A DNA stretch of 64,000 nt from Nicotiana tabacum (taxonomy: Eukaryota; Streptophyta; Magnoliopsida; Solanales; Solanaceae). Shown in pieces: positions 46,068-57,592 of the stretch. The position numbers and the translations under genes were made by a program. Below the pieces are notes generated by a model. The model was not told where the DNA came from. It saw only the letters and a program-made list of their open reading frames with translations, and did not search any database. Each line of letters begins with the position of its first letter. Position 1 is the first letter of the stretch. The stretch is from assembly GCF_000715075.1 (NCBI RefSeq), contig NC_134085.1, positions 157,012,178-157,076,177 of the forward strand, written 5' to 3'.

Positions 46068-46530
46068 AAATATTTTCATGTCTTAGTTAAATAGGCGCCC
46101 ACCTGTATAATGAGAGGAATATTTTCATGTCTTAGTTAAATAGGCACCCACCTGTATAATGAGAGGAATATTTTCATGTCTTAGTTAAAAAGGCGTCCAC
46201 CTGTAAGAATATTTTCATGTCTTAGTTAAATAGGCGCCCACCTGTACAATGAGAGGAATATTTTCATGTCTTAGTTAAATAGGTGCCCACCTGTACAATG
46301 AGAGGAATATTTTCATGTCTTAGTTAAATAGGCGCCCACCTGTACAATGAGAGGAATATTTTCATGTCTTAGTTAAATAGGCGTCCACCTGTATAATGAG
46401 AGGAATATTTTCATGTCTTAATCCATCAGGCGCCCACCTGTATAACGAGAGGAATACTTTTCAGTCTTTACATTTTATGTCTCAGGCGCCCACCTGTATA
46501 ACGAGAGGAATACTTTTCAGTCTTATACTT
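46068..46530 (+). repeat. 49-bp tandem repeat, about nine copies
   Basis: The unit reads AATATTTTCATGTCTTAGTT, then AAATAGGCGCCCACCTGTAT and AATGAGAGG. Copy 3 is shortened, and the last two are diverged with ACTTTTCAGTCTT in place of the start. Tandem arrays in this position are known in Ogre elements and can seed satellites. Confidence 0.92.
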
Positions 46531-47032
46531 CAGATCTTGAAATCAGTAACCCCTCCGGAAGGCAGAAGGTTACAACAAGAATCCCCAACAGGAAACAATA
46601 AAAATCCCCAGCACCGGGAAGCAGAAGGTTGCAACGAGAGGTACCAGCACAAATTCAAGCGCATGAGTCAAAAGGAAGAAAAGACGCGTCTTGAAAGAAG
46701 CGGCCTGTGAAGCTTAATCCCCAAAGGAACCACCGAAAAGCTTAATCCCCAGCGGACCGAACAAAATGATAAAAACTGGTATTCAGAAAAGCAGAAGGCC
46801 AGTGTCATCCCCAAATTCTCGGAAGAAAAGCACCGGAAGGAACACAAGCCGACAAGAAAGCAAGGCAATAAGAACAAGTTGAAGATAGATGAGATTTTAT
46901 GATCCGTAGTCTAGCCTAGCTTCTTGTTTTCTTTTAAGCACGGTGTAACAAGGAGATCGGTAAGCAGTGGTAATAGCATGCAACAGCAGTAACATTGCAG
47001 TCCCGTGGTAGTCCCAGCTACCAAAACTTCCC

Positions 47033-47098
47033 GAACTACATTAACACGATTCCCCTTTAGCCAGGGATATGTAGGAAACCTTTGAAGCAAAGGTTCGG
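47033..47098 (+). other. Folded intergenic motif, copy 4 of 4 (before the 3' LTR)
   Basis: CTACA (47036-47040) pairs with TGTAG (47070-47074), a compensated change from copies 1 and 3. The inner hairpin is TCCC/GGGA. It is followed by a perfect 8-bp hairpin AACCTTTG-AAG-CAAAGGTT (47077-47095). Confidence 0.65.
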
Positions 47099-47204
47099 TT
47101 AAATCTTTTTCAAAAAAATGCTTCACACGGAATATTCCAACGGGCAAAAATCGCTCGTATCAGCTCACTTTATCTTTGCACGAAAACTCTTTGTGTTTTT
47201 GGAC

Positions 47205-47216
47205 AAAGAGGGGAAG
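47205..47216 (+). promoter_or_regulatory. Ogre polypurine tract
   Basis: AAAGAGGGGAAG lies one base before the 3' LTR start TGTGAGCACG. Confidence 0.85.
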
Positions 47217-47217
47217 C

Positions 47218-50200
47218 TGTGAGCACGTGATTTTTGCTTCATGGAAACTACTCCAAAAGAAATCGGAAAAGAAATAAAACAAGTTACCCCCGGGTACAAT
47301 TTTGAGGATTTATGTGACATTTTGATAATTGTTCTGTCCGTAAATGCTTGCCTCGCTATAGTTAGAAAATACAAAAATACATGCTGCAGGCATTTAGGAA
47401 TAATTGGTGCATTTAGGAATTAGTTAATTATACTTTGGTTGTTTAAAAGCGAAAATCACAAAATACGCATTTTTGTTGTCATCGTAATTTTATTAAAATG
47501 TTTTAATTCATGTGATATTTGTTGTTAGGTATTAATTAATATTTGTATGTTTAATTTTGGTTTTTAGGAATTTTTGTCTAAATTATAAGAGGGAAAATAT
47601 CTGATTTGGGCCGAAAATTCAACTGAAAATCGGGCCCAAACCAATACAGTGACCCAGTCCAAACCAGGTCTTCCAGGGACGCCCCCCAAACGACGCCATA
47701 TGAGGCGTTTGATCTGAACCATTCGTCCCACCAAATCCAACGATCCCCTAGCTTTCCCCAGCACCCGACCCGTTTAAACCTTAGGCCGACTCATTCCCAT
47801 TTAAGGGAGACGACGTCGTTTCCTGGTGCCAGATAGATCCTGGCCATAGATCCAACTCGATCCAACGGCCAGGATCTAATCCCTTACCCCATATATAAAT
47901 CATTCATCACACCCCACGCCCCCATCCGAACACCCCCCCTTCCTTCATCGTCCCAAACTCAAACCCAAACCCAAACCTCCCAAACCCTAGCCGCCCTAAG
48001 CTTCCTTCTCCTGAAACCCGGCGGCATCTACGCCGCCGGTCACCCCTCTAACACCATAGCACCTCCTTCACTCCCTGAACCCAAATCTGTTACCCCCTTG
48101 CCTCGAATCATCCCCCTTCATCTCGAATCTTGATTTGAAGATTCGAGCAAAACCCCGATCTACACCAACCCACCCCAGATTCACACCAGCCATTAACCTA
48201 GCCTCACTCATGACCAAACCAAGCTTGGTTTTGTCCGAATCTATCCACAAAACCTCAAGCCCCAAATCGGACTGATTCGAACCCTAGAATACAAGAACCT
48301 TGGAATCCGGTCAGTTTAACAGAGGGTTGGGGTCTAATAGACCTTAATCGAAGTGTTCTCGGTTGATAACACCTCGATTAAGGTCTGTTCGACCCCAAAA
48401 ATGGGCAAATCTAGTCAAAGCTGGGGTCGTTCGTTGTTGAGCTTTCAGAGTGAGTTCCCTCTTTCCTTTCTCTTTTTGTTTAAATGTTGCTTGAGTTTTC
48501 AGCATGTTTAGTCAGTTTATTTGTTATTTCTATTTTTCTGTCAGTTGTTCTCCATCTTCGTAAGACCTTTTATTCGGTCGATTGTTATTCTGTTTATGTT
48601 TTGAATGTGTATGGTGATATACATATTCGAGTTAATTAATGTCGTCGAATAGATAATTCATATAGATTCCCTGTGTCGTGCAAAGTTGTTGAAGGCAGTT
48701 GATGCCCCGTTCGTGTTGTTTGTTGGATCGACTGATTATTCCATGTCATAATTAGTATAGTCGATTAGATAAATGATGTCGATTAGTTTCATAAGACTGA
48801 ATGTACAAAAATTCTGATTTGTATAGCTTCATATGACTGATCGAATCATTGTCGTTTAGTTGATTGCTTGACATTATCTATGAATGGATTGTAGCTGCAC
48901 TATAATAGCTAGAATTCAGTTTGGGGCAGCTTGAATTTGAACTTGCAGAAGTTCAAAATGTCCTACTGCTGCAGTGGGGTAATACAGTAATAATTAGGAG
49001 CTAACAAGGGTAGTTTGGGGTCTGAAAAGAGCAGAAATGAGTAGTTTAAGATGGGTTGACAATAGGGTACTAAAATAGCATTAAACTAATACAATAGTGG
49101 GGAACCAAACTTGGTAGCATGTGAGTAATTAAAAGTTATAGGCTTCCCATGCCTTTGGGCAGAAAGCACATGCTAAGGGGCTGTCAGGAGGATGGGCATT
49201 TGGCATTTTTTTAGTTTTAAGGAGTTATGGGCAGAATATGAGGGCTGGGGTAAACAAGGCAGTAGGGCTTGCCTGTATTTAGCCTATAAATAGGTTCATT
49301 TGAGGGAAGAAAGGAGGTTAGACATCAAAGGATAAAAACAAAAAGGCTGGAGATCAGAGTTTAAGGCTAGGGAAAAATCAGAAACTAGAGGCTGGATAAT
49401 TTTAAGTGTTGAGAGTTAAAAAATAGTGTTGGTTTTCTGAACATAACAAGCAGAAACCACTGTGTTTCTGCACCTGTTTCTTTCTCTGCTTTGGTCTGGT
49501 TTGTTTGGACACACTGTTGGTTTTCAGTTAGCTTCCCCGGGTTCTTTACTTGCTAAAAACTGCTCCAGTTAAGTGTTTTGGTTCTCTGTTTTGGACTGAA
49601 AGTCCACTGGCTGTTGCTGTTGGTCTCTTCTGAAATTTTTGCTAGGTTTTCACTTAAGTTGTTGCTGATTTTTGGTCTATTATTGGGCTGTCCCTGTTGC
49701 TACTGTTGCTGTGTTGTTGCATATTGTTTCTGCTGATCATTCTCCTTCTTCTTTTGCTTTCCTATACCAGGTACACGACTGATAAACTATCAATGTAAGC
49801 TAAAATTTGAGGCATGAATATAAAGAAAGTTGGAAGATGTTGAAGTTACTTCGAATTAGCTTTAGAAAAAATGTATTGAAAGAATAGGTTGTCTGCATGA
49901 TAGTTTATTTTTTCTAATAGAACTATGTGGTTAGCTGTGATGTAGTTGAACTTTTATACCTATCATTCAGTTGGAAAACTATATGTGTTGCTTATAATGG
50001 AAAGGGATTGATGTTGTAGTAGCCATGTTCTATTAATTCATTATTTTGTTTATCAAGAAGCATGTTAGGTACCCAACAGTTCTTTCTTTAAACAAATGAT
50101 CTGTTTTAAGTTGTTAGGAATATGGTTTGATTAAGGCAAACAGTACATCGCATTTCAGCTTTTTCCCCTTGTTTGTTTATAAATGTTAAATGCCTATCAA

Positions 50201-51093
50201 ATGAGTTGAATAGGCCCAATTGGAATAAGAGTGACCCAGACCGAATTTAACTCCATGCACATTAGGTCTGGGCCCATAACTGCCAATGGGTTGCCCGTAT
50301 CACGTCCCTCTTTCAATAAATCACGTTTGAAGTTTAACTATAATGACTCATAAGTATGTAAATACAGTAGGACCTTTCCATTTTGTTAGAGATAAACAAA
50401 GATAGGAAATCATAGTTTGCTTTTAGGTTTGCCTTTAAATAAAAAGGAGATGAGCCTCGCCCAAATAAACGCATAAATGGCGGGGCCCTCGTTAGATGTA
50501 TATATTAAATATTTAGATTCTGGGACGGGCCGTTTAGCAAAATTTCACGGTTTTTTCCCGCAAATAATAAAACGTTAGTTCTTTAGGATGCGTCTCAATC
50601 AATCTTATTTTCTTAAACTCGGGTGTGCATTTCATGCGACCCAAATCCAAATCCCAAAACATTGGATAAAAATATGTTCTGGATTGCGGGTGCATTTCAT
50701 GTGACGCAATCCAAAGACATGTTTTAAACGATGTTCACATTCCTTTAAAAAATATAGTAAAAGCGGTAAAAAGTTAAAATCTGCACATAGGTTCATATTT
50801 GTATAAAATCAAATGAATAAGCCGAATATGACAGTTGAGCGACCGTGCTAGAACCACAGAACTCGGGAATGCCTAACACCTTCTCCCAGGTTAACAGAAT
50901 TCTTTATCTGGATTTCTGGTTCGCAGACTGTAATATGGAGTCATTCTTTTCCTCGATTCGGGATCAAATTGGTGACTTGAGACACCCTAAATCTCTCAAG
51001 TGACGACTCTGAAATAAATAAACAAATCCCGTTCGATTGTCCTTTAATTGGAAAAACTCCTTCACCCCTCGCGGGGGGGGGGGGGAGGAGGTA
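47218..51093 (+). repeat. Ogre 3' LTR
   Basis: Partner of 29190-33070 with scattered differences. Its end is altered: the 5' copy has GCGGGGGTGGAAGAAGGAGGTGTGACA, whereas here a run of 13 or more G is followed by AGGAGGTA. The terminal GTGAC is missing and the sequence runs straight into TATTGTACC. Confidence 0.9.
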
Positions 51094-51319
51094 TATTGTA
51101 CCGACCAAAGTTGGTCGGTATTTTGTTTACAGTGAACATTTGGTCATTTTACATTAGCGACCAAAGTTGGTCGCTAATTAGCGAGCAACTTTGGTCGCTA
51201 AGGTAAAAGGTCCACCAATATAGCTACCACGCCTGTTTGGACACGTTTTGGTCGGTATATTGAGATAAGCGACTAACGTTGGTCGCTATATGTGGTCGCT
51301 TTTTACCGAATTTCTAGTA

Positions 51320-51322
<3 letters not shown>
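51094..51322. mobile_element. Right part of the second CACTA-like element
   Basis: It contains repeated AGCGACCAAAGTTGGTCGCT-type palindromes, as at 28900-29165, and ends at 51322. Read inward on the minus strand it starts CACTACTAGAAATTCGG. It joins 28165-29189 across the Ogre insertion; the repaired join reads ATTGTACCGACC. Confidence 0.7.

Positions 51323-51384
<62 letters not shown>
51323..51384. repeat. (AT)n microsatellite 1
   Basis: About 60 bp of pure AT directly after the CACTA end. Confidence 0.95.
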
Positions 51385-51756
<372 letters not shown>

Positions 51757-52061
51757 ACACACATCTAACATCTAGTAATTTATTATACGAATTTAACTTG
51801 TTATAGCATGTCGCTTACAATTTATTATAGGTTACTAATTAATTTATTAAATAGAGTTACCCGAAATTTAAATGATTATATTAAGTAAATATTTTATCTG
51901 CGGCTGAAGATAAGAAGTTTTCGTCATGATCAAGCTTTTTCCACCAATTCTCTACCACTGTCTATTCAACTGCAAAAGGAACAAAAAGAGGAACATTTGC
52001 TGGGTTAAGTACTTAATAATTTGATCTGTCGTTGTGCAACAAATTTTAATTACCACTTAGA

Positions 52062-52274
52062 GGGTGTTTAGATTGGCTTATTTTAAGTATTTATTGGCTT
52101 TTAAATACTTTTTTAGTTTGTGTGGTGTTTGATAATGATAAAAAGTGCTTAAAACACTTAATTTTAAGCATAAAAAGTACAAAATAATTCAAAAACCAAA
52201 AGTTGGGTATTACCAACTTATGACTTTTGACTTTTAACTTAAAAACTATTTTTTATAAGTCAATCCAAACACCC
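52062..52274. mobile_element. MITE with 20-bp terminal inverted repeats
   Basis: The ends GGGTGTTTAGATTGGCTTAT and ATAAGTCAATCCAAACACCC are inverted repeats matching at 18 of 20 positions. The 213-bp body is AT-rich with internal repeats and no coding capacity. GGGTGTTTGGATTG-type ends are frequent in Solanaceae MITEs. No clean target duplication was seen, so the superfamily is unassigned. Confidence 0.75.
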
Positions 52275-53261
52275 GTACTTTAGAAAGCTGTGATTTTCTA
52301 ATTTTGATTGGAGTTACCATCAGGTGGTGTTGGAGAAACCACTGTTGAAAGTGCACTATTTCATTCTATGAGTGCGTATACAATAATGTGAATTCTACTT
52401 TCTGTTTCGAGGAACTTTCTCATTAACAAGTACTATAAGAAAGTATATTTAATGTAACAATCATTTCCTATTTTAAGAATCACATGAGAGAGTTCTTTCT
52501 TCGACATCTGGAAAGTTCAAGTAGCTTTTAAGTAGATAGGTTAAAGAACGTACAATTTTCGTAAAATGGACCAAAACTAAGATTCGCATAAAAAAGTTCT
52601 TTTTCAACATCTGGAAAGTTCAAGTTGCTTTTGTTGAGAAAATAAGTTTAATAATAGAATGTAAAGTACTAAATTTGGTAAAGCTGGACGGCATAATAAT
52701 ATCACTTCATTCCTACCTAAATGATATATAGTAGAAAAATATCACATGAATCATTCATCTGCATGCGTTCGTGTCAAAATATTGCTCCCGCAGGGCTGTG
52801 TTTCAGTAGTACTATATAAAGACCTAGTACGAATTCTGGACTTTCAGCTTTATGCAGATTCCAAGTTTGAATGCCCCTTAAATTTTCCAGATATTTACAG
52901 TCATTTTGAGAATAAGTAACTCACTAAAACCCTTCACATTCTTCTTCCCAATGTGACGTGCATAAAAGCATGACATTAGTCCTATTGAGTGCTAATTGAT
53001 GAATAACTTAGAACAAATGAGAGACAGAAAAATGAAGCATTATAATAGTAGGAAATATGCACTGCTAATGGTAATGACTTGTAAAAAATTTGTTAGGCTT
53101 TGAATAAAGAGATGAACTCAGGAGCAAGATATGGTGAGTGCTGGTAACTTTAACTTGTTGGGATTAGGAGTTGCTCCTTTACAGGCCAATCATATAATCT
53201 GATAATATTACAAGATATTTATCTTCTTCTTTTTAAAATTCCCCTCCCCTTTCATCTCCTT

Positions 53262-53346
53262 TGTTGGAACTATTGCTTCTTTGGTAACTCGAATCCGCTA
53301 CCTTGGGTTGTAGGTAGGGGGTGCTGACCATCGGAGCAACCCCTCT
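53262..53346 (-). mobile_element. Possible tRNA-derived SINE fragment
   Basis: On the minus strand GGGGTTGCTCCGATGGTCAG resembles a Pol III A-box region, and GCGGATTCGAGTTACC resembles a B box, ~35 bases apart as in tRNA-derived SINEs. No clear tail or target duplication is visible. Confidence 0.35.
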
Positions 53347-53539
53347 TGTCGGATATTTGTCTTTTATTGATTGATTGCGCAATAGAACTCAAACTTCCTT
53401 ATTTGTTGTATCTATTTCAAACTAATGTTTAATTCCAAGTAAATCATGACTTACCCTGGCTCTACTTTGATATCACTGTGCCAATAAATAGAAACAATTG
53501 TGTAAATAAATACAATGGGGTGAGAATGCTAACGTCAGC

Positions 53540-53611
53540 GGTTCTATGGTGTAGTGGTTAGCACTCTGGACTTTGAATCCAGCGACCTGGGTTCGACTCC
53601 CGGTAGGACCT
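53540..53611 (+). tRNA. trnQ-UUG: tRNA-Gln (anticodon TTG)
   Basis: A full cloverleaf forms: acceptor GGTTCTA/TAGGACC, D arm with TGGTGTAGTGGTTAGCA (A box), anticodon stem CTGGA/TCCAG with loop CTTTGAA (anticodon TTG at 53573-53575), and T arm CCTGGGTTCGACTCCCGG (B box). The discriminator is T; CCA is not encoded, as expected for a nuclear gene. A T5 Pol III terminator follows at 53615-53619, and CAA-type motifs precede it. It reads CAA codons for glutamine and looks functional. Confidence 0.95.
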
Positions 53612-53631
53612 TTATTTTTGCTGCTAAGCAA

Positions 53632-54180
53632 ACTTTCGTTGTTATGCCAATATTATACACGAAAGCCATATCATTCTACAGTTCAACCCCATTTTGCAAA
53701 AACTATAAGCACAATAAGATGCACGAGAACGAAAAAGGTCCAATAAAATTTTGGGCCACAAAGAAGGACCTGGTGAAGTGCATAGATAGCTTTTTAGGAT
53801 CCCTATTTTAAAAAATACTCGAAGTTTACAAAGTTTTCTAAAGTTTAACCACCTCATAATCATCTTAAGTTATAATCGCGGGTCTGATTGAGTGCAGGTC
53901 AAAATCAGACCTTCAAAACATGCTAAACTTTGAGTAATTTTGAAAAAAGAATATATTTTAAATAAGAGTGCTAAAAGCGGCTATGTAATGTCATTTGTAC
54001 GGTGAGTCTTCCTAAAATTCCTTTTTCCCTTCGTTATACCAATGTGATACACGAAGCCCAGATGATTCTACAGTCCAAAGCCCATTGCACAATTATAAGA
54101 AGAACAAAAAGGTGCATAAGAACGATTAAAGTCCAAGAAAATCTTGGGCCACAAAGAAAGAAACCTTAGTAAAATGGCGT
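53632..54180. repeat. Diverged direct duplication (~155 bp, two copies)
   Basis: 53632-53790 and 54028-54180 share the order CACGAA.CC, GATTCTACAGT or CATTCTACAGT, AAC.ATAAG, GTCCAA.AAAAT.TTGGGCCACAAAGAA. They are diverged with indels. No coding match was recognised, and the candidate frame 53554-53811 overlaps the tRNA and is not credible. Confidence 0.65.
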
Positions 54181-54409
54181 GTGGTATTTGCTTTTTATCT
54201 AGCAATTCTAATATTAAGCAAAAATAATCACTACTTTGTTAAAATTAATATGAAAAGATATTTTTACCCTTTCTTCCATTGCTTTTCTTCTCAAACCCTC
54301 GCCTCTCTTTCTCAAGTTCGATACCCATTATTGATCTCTCAAATTGTGTTTGCAGAATCAATATGTGATCCAGCAGAGAAATGGTCAGATCATTAATCAT
54401 GGTATTCCT

Positions 54410-57400
54410 TGTCACGGTCCATTTTCTGAACAAGCCGGGATCGGCACCCAATCACTAAATATGACCGAGCGAACCATCTGCGCTTATCAAATTTGTCATA
54501 ACTTCAAACTTTATATGCCACAATGCACTACTATAACCAAATACTTTTAGATAATTTAAATATCTAAAATAATCCAATTTCAAAACTTTATTCGTAGTAA
54601 CCAATAAAATACAACTAAGTTATTATCAAAAACATTTGAATCTTAACCTAACGACTATGTCTATGAAGCCTCTACTGATAAACTGACGCACTACTCAGGA
54701 CATGAGATTTACTGGCCAGTTCTCTAAGTAAACAAAGAAATAACTAAATAAAGATAACTCTAAGAAATACTCCACGAACAAAAGCGGAGCTCACCAATAG
54801 CACTGGAAGAGAAGGAAGTCCTAACCAGTAGCTAGCTCGCCTGCAAAACCGGTTCCTACATTGTACCGCATACCCACGTAGGTTCCCAAAGAGAACGCCA
54901 GTACCATCCACTGTACTCAGTGAGTCTCAACAACAGGGGATAAAACTTTAATAACATATACATTACGAGCAAAAGTTCTAAATGCATGTAAAACATAAAG
55001 CTTATAAGAATAATTCTAAAATAATTGCATAATAACAGTTTATGAATATTCTAAAAGAAATTCTTTTCTTTTTCTTTCTTATAAAAAATACTTCACTTTA
55101 TACTTTGGGAGTTCCAACTATCCTGACTTAATTCTGTCTCAGTCACCGTGTGATCGGCACGGGTTCGATCCCAACCTGATCGAATAGGCCCAATCCACGA
55201 GGTGCCACTCGCTTCATGGTTCTCAGCGCTCATGTATCATACCTTAGCATGGCTAAGTAAATTCTCAGCAACGAGACCCTCGGCTCGTATGCTCCCTACT
55301 TTGGCACAAGTAGTTTCAGGAAGTCAACGCCTTGGTCAGGACCCTCGGCCTGGACGATGACCTCTTCTCAGAATAAAGGATACTCCCAAAAATCTTTTCT
55401 TTCTAAAACTTCTTCTTGTGACTTTTCAAGTCTAAATCTTTTCTTTATAGAACATCATGTACATGTTCATGCCGGTATCCTTAAATGTAAAGCATGACAT
55501 AAGAATGAAATAAACATGTAAAAGTGTTTCTAAAGATTCTTGCTTCTTTATAAATTTTTAACATGAAAATAACATATAAGAATAACACAAAAATTTGAAA
55601 ATTTATACACATATATCATAATAAATCATCTAAACTTTTGCTAGAATAATTCTAAGTTAATAAGTACTCACTCGCTCCAACTAAGTAAATATAAACTCTT
55701 TTAAGCAATTCATCAAACATCTTGTATGCATGTTTTTGTGAGTTAAACCACTTTAGTAAAGGGGTTATATCAACTCACCTCAAAACTTCTCAAGCCAATA
55801 CGTAGGTCCCAGTCTAATTGACACCAGTCAAACAATCAATTTTACAACAACCAGTACATTTTAATCAATTTTAAAGTTTCACGCTTAAACATGAAGTTTA
55901 TTGTTGATATAGAGAAAGAAGGGAATTAACTATCCAATTCTTACCTACTACTACTTTAGGGTAATTGACAATAGAAAATTTTATATACCTGATTTTAAGA
56001 ATTAGTGACTTATAAAGAAACCTAAACTTCATGTTGCCTGTGTGAGTATTGAGCAGCAAGGCTCTGTCTCATGATTAGGGGTGGGCATCGGTTGGTTCGG
56101 CTCGGTTATGAATATTATCGGTTTATCATATCGGTTATCGATTTACAAATTTGATAAACCGATAACCAAACCGATAAGATATCGGTTATCGATTATCAGT
56201 TAATCGATTATCGATCAGTATCGGTTCGGTTATTGGTTTACCCAATAAGATAACTCAATCTAGAGTTAAGCAAAAAAGAGAAGACAATTCACTAGAGTTA
56301 AGCAAAAAAGAGAAGACAATTCACTAGAGTTAAGCAAAAAAGAGAAGAATTAACATATAGTATACTACCCATTTCTGCGTTTTGTCCAGTGGCCACAACT
56401 AGAATAGTACTAATTCTTCAACAACAGTTATCCAAATACATTAATAATAATACAAAGTAGTAGCAATTTCACCTTAAAATTAACAAGTCCAAACATATAG
56501 TACTAACAGCAAAGATAAACTGGATGTTGTTTGTCAAATGCGTAACCTGAAAAAAAAACCATAAAACAAAACCTTGATCTGTGTGTGGGCAATACTAACA
56601 TAGAAATGAAAAACACCTAGAAGGCAAGAAAATGTTGTCCTGTTGTCAAAGCTCATCGTACTGTACAGAAGAATAATGTTAAAAAATATATCTGAAACTG
56701 ACGAAGATTGACGATTGAGAATTGATAAGTACGAAGAGAAACTGGTAGTAGGTATAGGCTGCACAACATGAGCTCACAAAATTAAAAAGCGAAAAAAAAA
56801 AGAATCATTAACAGTCAATTTGCTATAGAAATAAAAAGCCTAATGTATAAGACTAAAAACTTACGCTAGGAGTAACTAGTAAGGTCTATAAAGAATGAAG
56901 ATGAAGCAACTGAAGTGTGAGGCTAAGAAATAATAGGAGAAAATGAACTGAAGACCTAGCATATGTATATAGTTAAGGGTAAAGTCATAATTTTATTAAT
57001 TTTTATTGGGTATCAGTTAACCTATTAACAAATTGGCAAACCGAGGCCTAAACCGATAACCCAATAGTGAAAAATTCTAAATCGTTACCGAACCGTTAAC
57101 CCAATAACCCGATACCGATAACTCAATAAACAATTAATGGTTCGGGTAATCGGTTTTACCCGATATATGCCCATCCCTACTCACGATTCTGCGTTTATGC
57201 GTGAACAAGGGCTTTTTTTAATTCTGCATTTCAGATTGTGCGTATTCTATTTCTTAGTCCAAACCCTTTTTTACTTCTTTTTGCAGTCCACAACTCTTTA
57301 TGGGTTAAGGACTTTTCACGTTTTCCTTTTTATTTGTTTTCCCTTTTCTATTTTTTTGTGACTTAACTTGTATTTAATTATACCTACTTTTAGTAATTAA

Positions 57401-57579
57401 TAATATTAAAATTATTAATATTCCCCTAATTGTATATCCAATTATTTATAAATAGAGAAGTAACTCAAAAATCAATCACAAGGGTTTAAATCCGTAATAG
57501 AAGTTTTATTTAAGATAAAAAAATTTAAATTCTATATTTAGCATATCTTGAAACTTTTATAAATTTGAGGAGTGTTACA
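54410..57579 (-). repeat. Tekay 3' LTR (interrupted by a hAT element)
   Basis: The right edge is fixed by TGTAACACTCC (minus strand) following a polypurine tract. The left edge is placed at TGTCACGGTCCATT, which resembles the TGTCACGACCCAATT end of the first array's LTRs. Without the 1.1 kb insertion it is about 2.06 kb. No second copy exists in the window, so the left edge is inferred. Confidence 0.65.
56076..57179. mobile_element. Non-autonomous hAT-like element, 1.1 kb
   Basis: Terminal inverted repeats TAGGGGTGGGCAT and ATGCCCATCCCTA (one mismatch) are flanked by CTCATGAT and CTCACGAT, an 8-bp duplication with one mismatch. Both ends carry multiple ATCGGTTATCGG/ACCGATAACC motifs, as transposase-binding sites do in hAT elements. 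A ~29-bp triplicated block AGAGTTAAGCAAAAAAGAGA lies near 56260-56345. No transposase is encoded. Confidence 0.85.
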
Positions 57580-57592
57580 ATCTTCCCTCCTT
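57580..57592 (-). promoter_or_regulatory. Tekay polypurine tract
   Basis: Minus-strand AAGGAGGGAAGAT directly precedes the LTR start TGTAACACTCC. Confidence 0.8.

Larger units (their letters stand above)
44785..46813 (+). repeat. Dispersed ATCCCCAGC words in the Ogre 3' region
   Basis: Exact copies start at 44785, 45127, 45533, 45816, 45834, 46604 and 46745, and ATTCCCCAGC at 45885. One-base variants lie at 45619, 45664, 45799, 46581 and 46807. The word is the reverse complement of GCTGGGGAT at 33085-33093 in the primer-binding region. The copy at 45817 reads TCCCCAGCAGA, 11 bases of primer-tRNA-like sequence. Confidence 0.75.
44206..47217 (+). other. Ogre 3' untranslated region
   Basis: About 3 kb of non-coding DNA holds two folded motif copies (44448-44503 and 47033-47098), a three-copy hairpin repeat (44898-45078), many ATCCCCAGC words (44785-46813) and a 49-bp tandem repeat (46068-46530). 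A polypurine tract ends it. Candidate short frames within have no family match. Hypervariable, repeat-rich 3' regions are known for Ogre elements. Confidence 0.8.
29190..51093 (+). mobile_element. Ogre/Tat-lineage Gypsy retrotransposon, 21.9 kb
   Basis: The element has 3.88 kb LTRs starting TGTGAGCACGTG, a primer site TGGCGACTCTGCTGGGGA, and an extra ORF1 upstream of gag. Gag, protease, a predicted intron between protease and RT, RT, two RNase H regions and integrase follow, then a 3 kb non-coding 3' region rich in tandem repeats and a polypurine tract. ORF1, the intron and the extra RNase H are hallmarks of the Tat/Ogre lineage. It interrupts a CACTA-like element. The 9-base sequence TATTGTACC flanks both sides (29181-29189 and 51094-51102). 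The LTRs look only a few per cent different, so the insertion is fairly young, yet frameshifts and nonsense codons have disabled its genes. Confidence 0.92.
51757..53539. other. Intergenic DNA left of the tRNA gene
   Basis: AT-rich, no supported protein gene. It contains a MITE (52062-52274), a ~42-bp direct repeat (52490-52531 and 52593-52634, core ACATCTGGAAAGTTCAAGT) and a possible SINE fragment (53262-53346). Confidence 0.55.

Noticed and set aside
46068..46530. The 49-bp tandem array as a possible CRISPR-like array
   Set aside because: Units are contiguous with no unique spacers and the host is a plant. It is an ordinary tandem repeat of the Ogre 3' region.
29190..51093. Possible endogenous pararetrovirus or an env-bearing retrovirus
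   Set aside because: There is no movement protein, coat or envelope-like gene. Gene order, LTRs, primer site, intron and ORF1 fit the Ogre/Tat retrotransposon lineage.
53554..53811. An 85-codon frame starting in the tRNA gene
   Set aside because: It overlaps the tRNA-Gln cloverleaf and runs through a diverged non-coding duplication.
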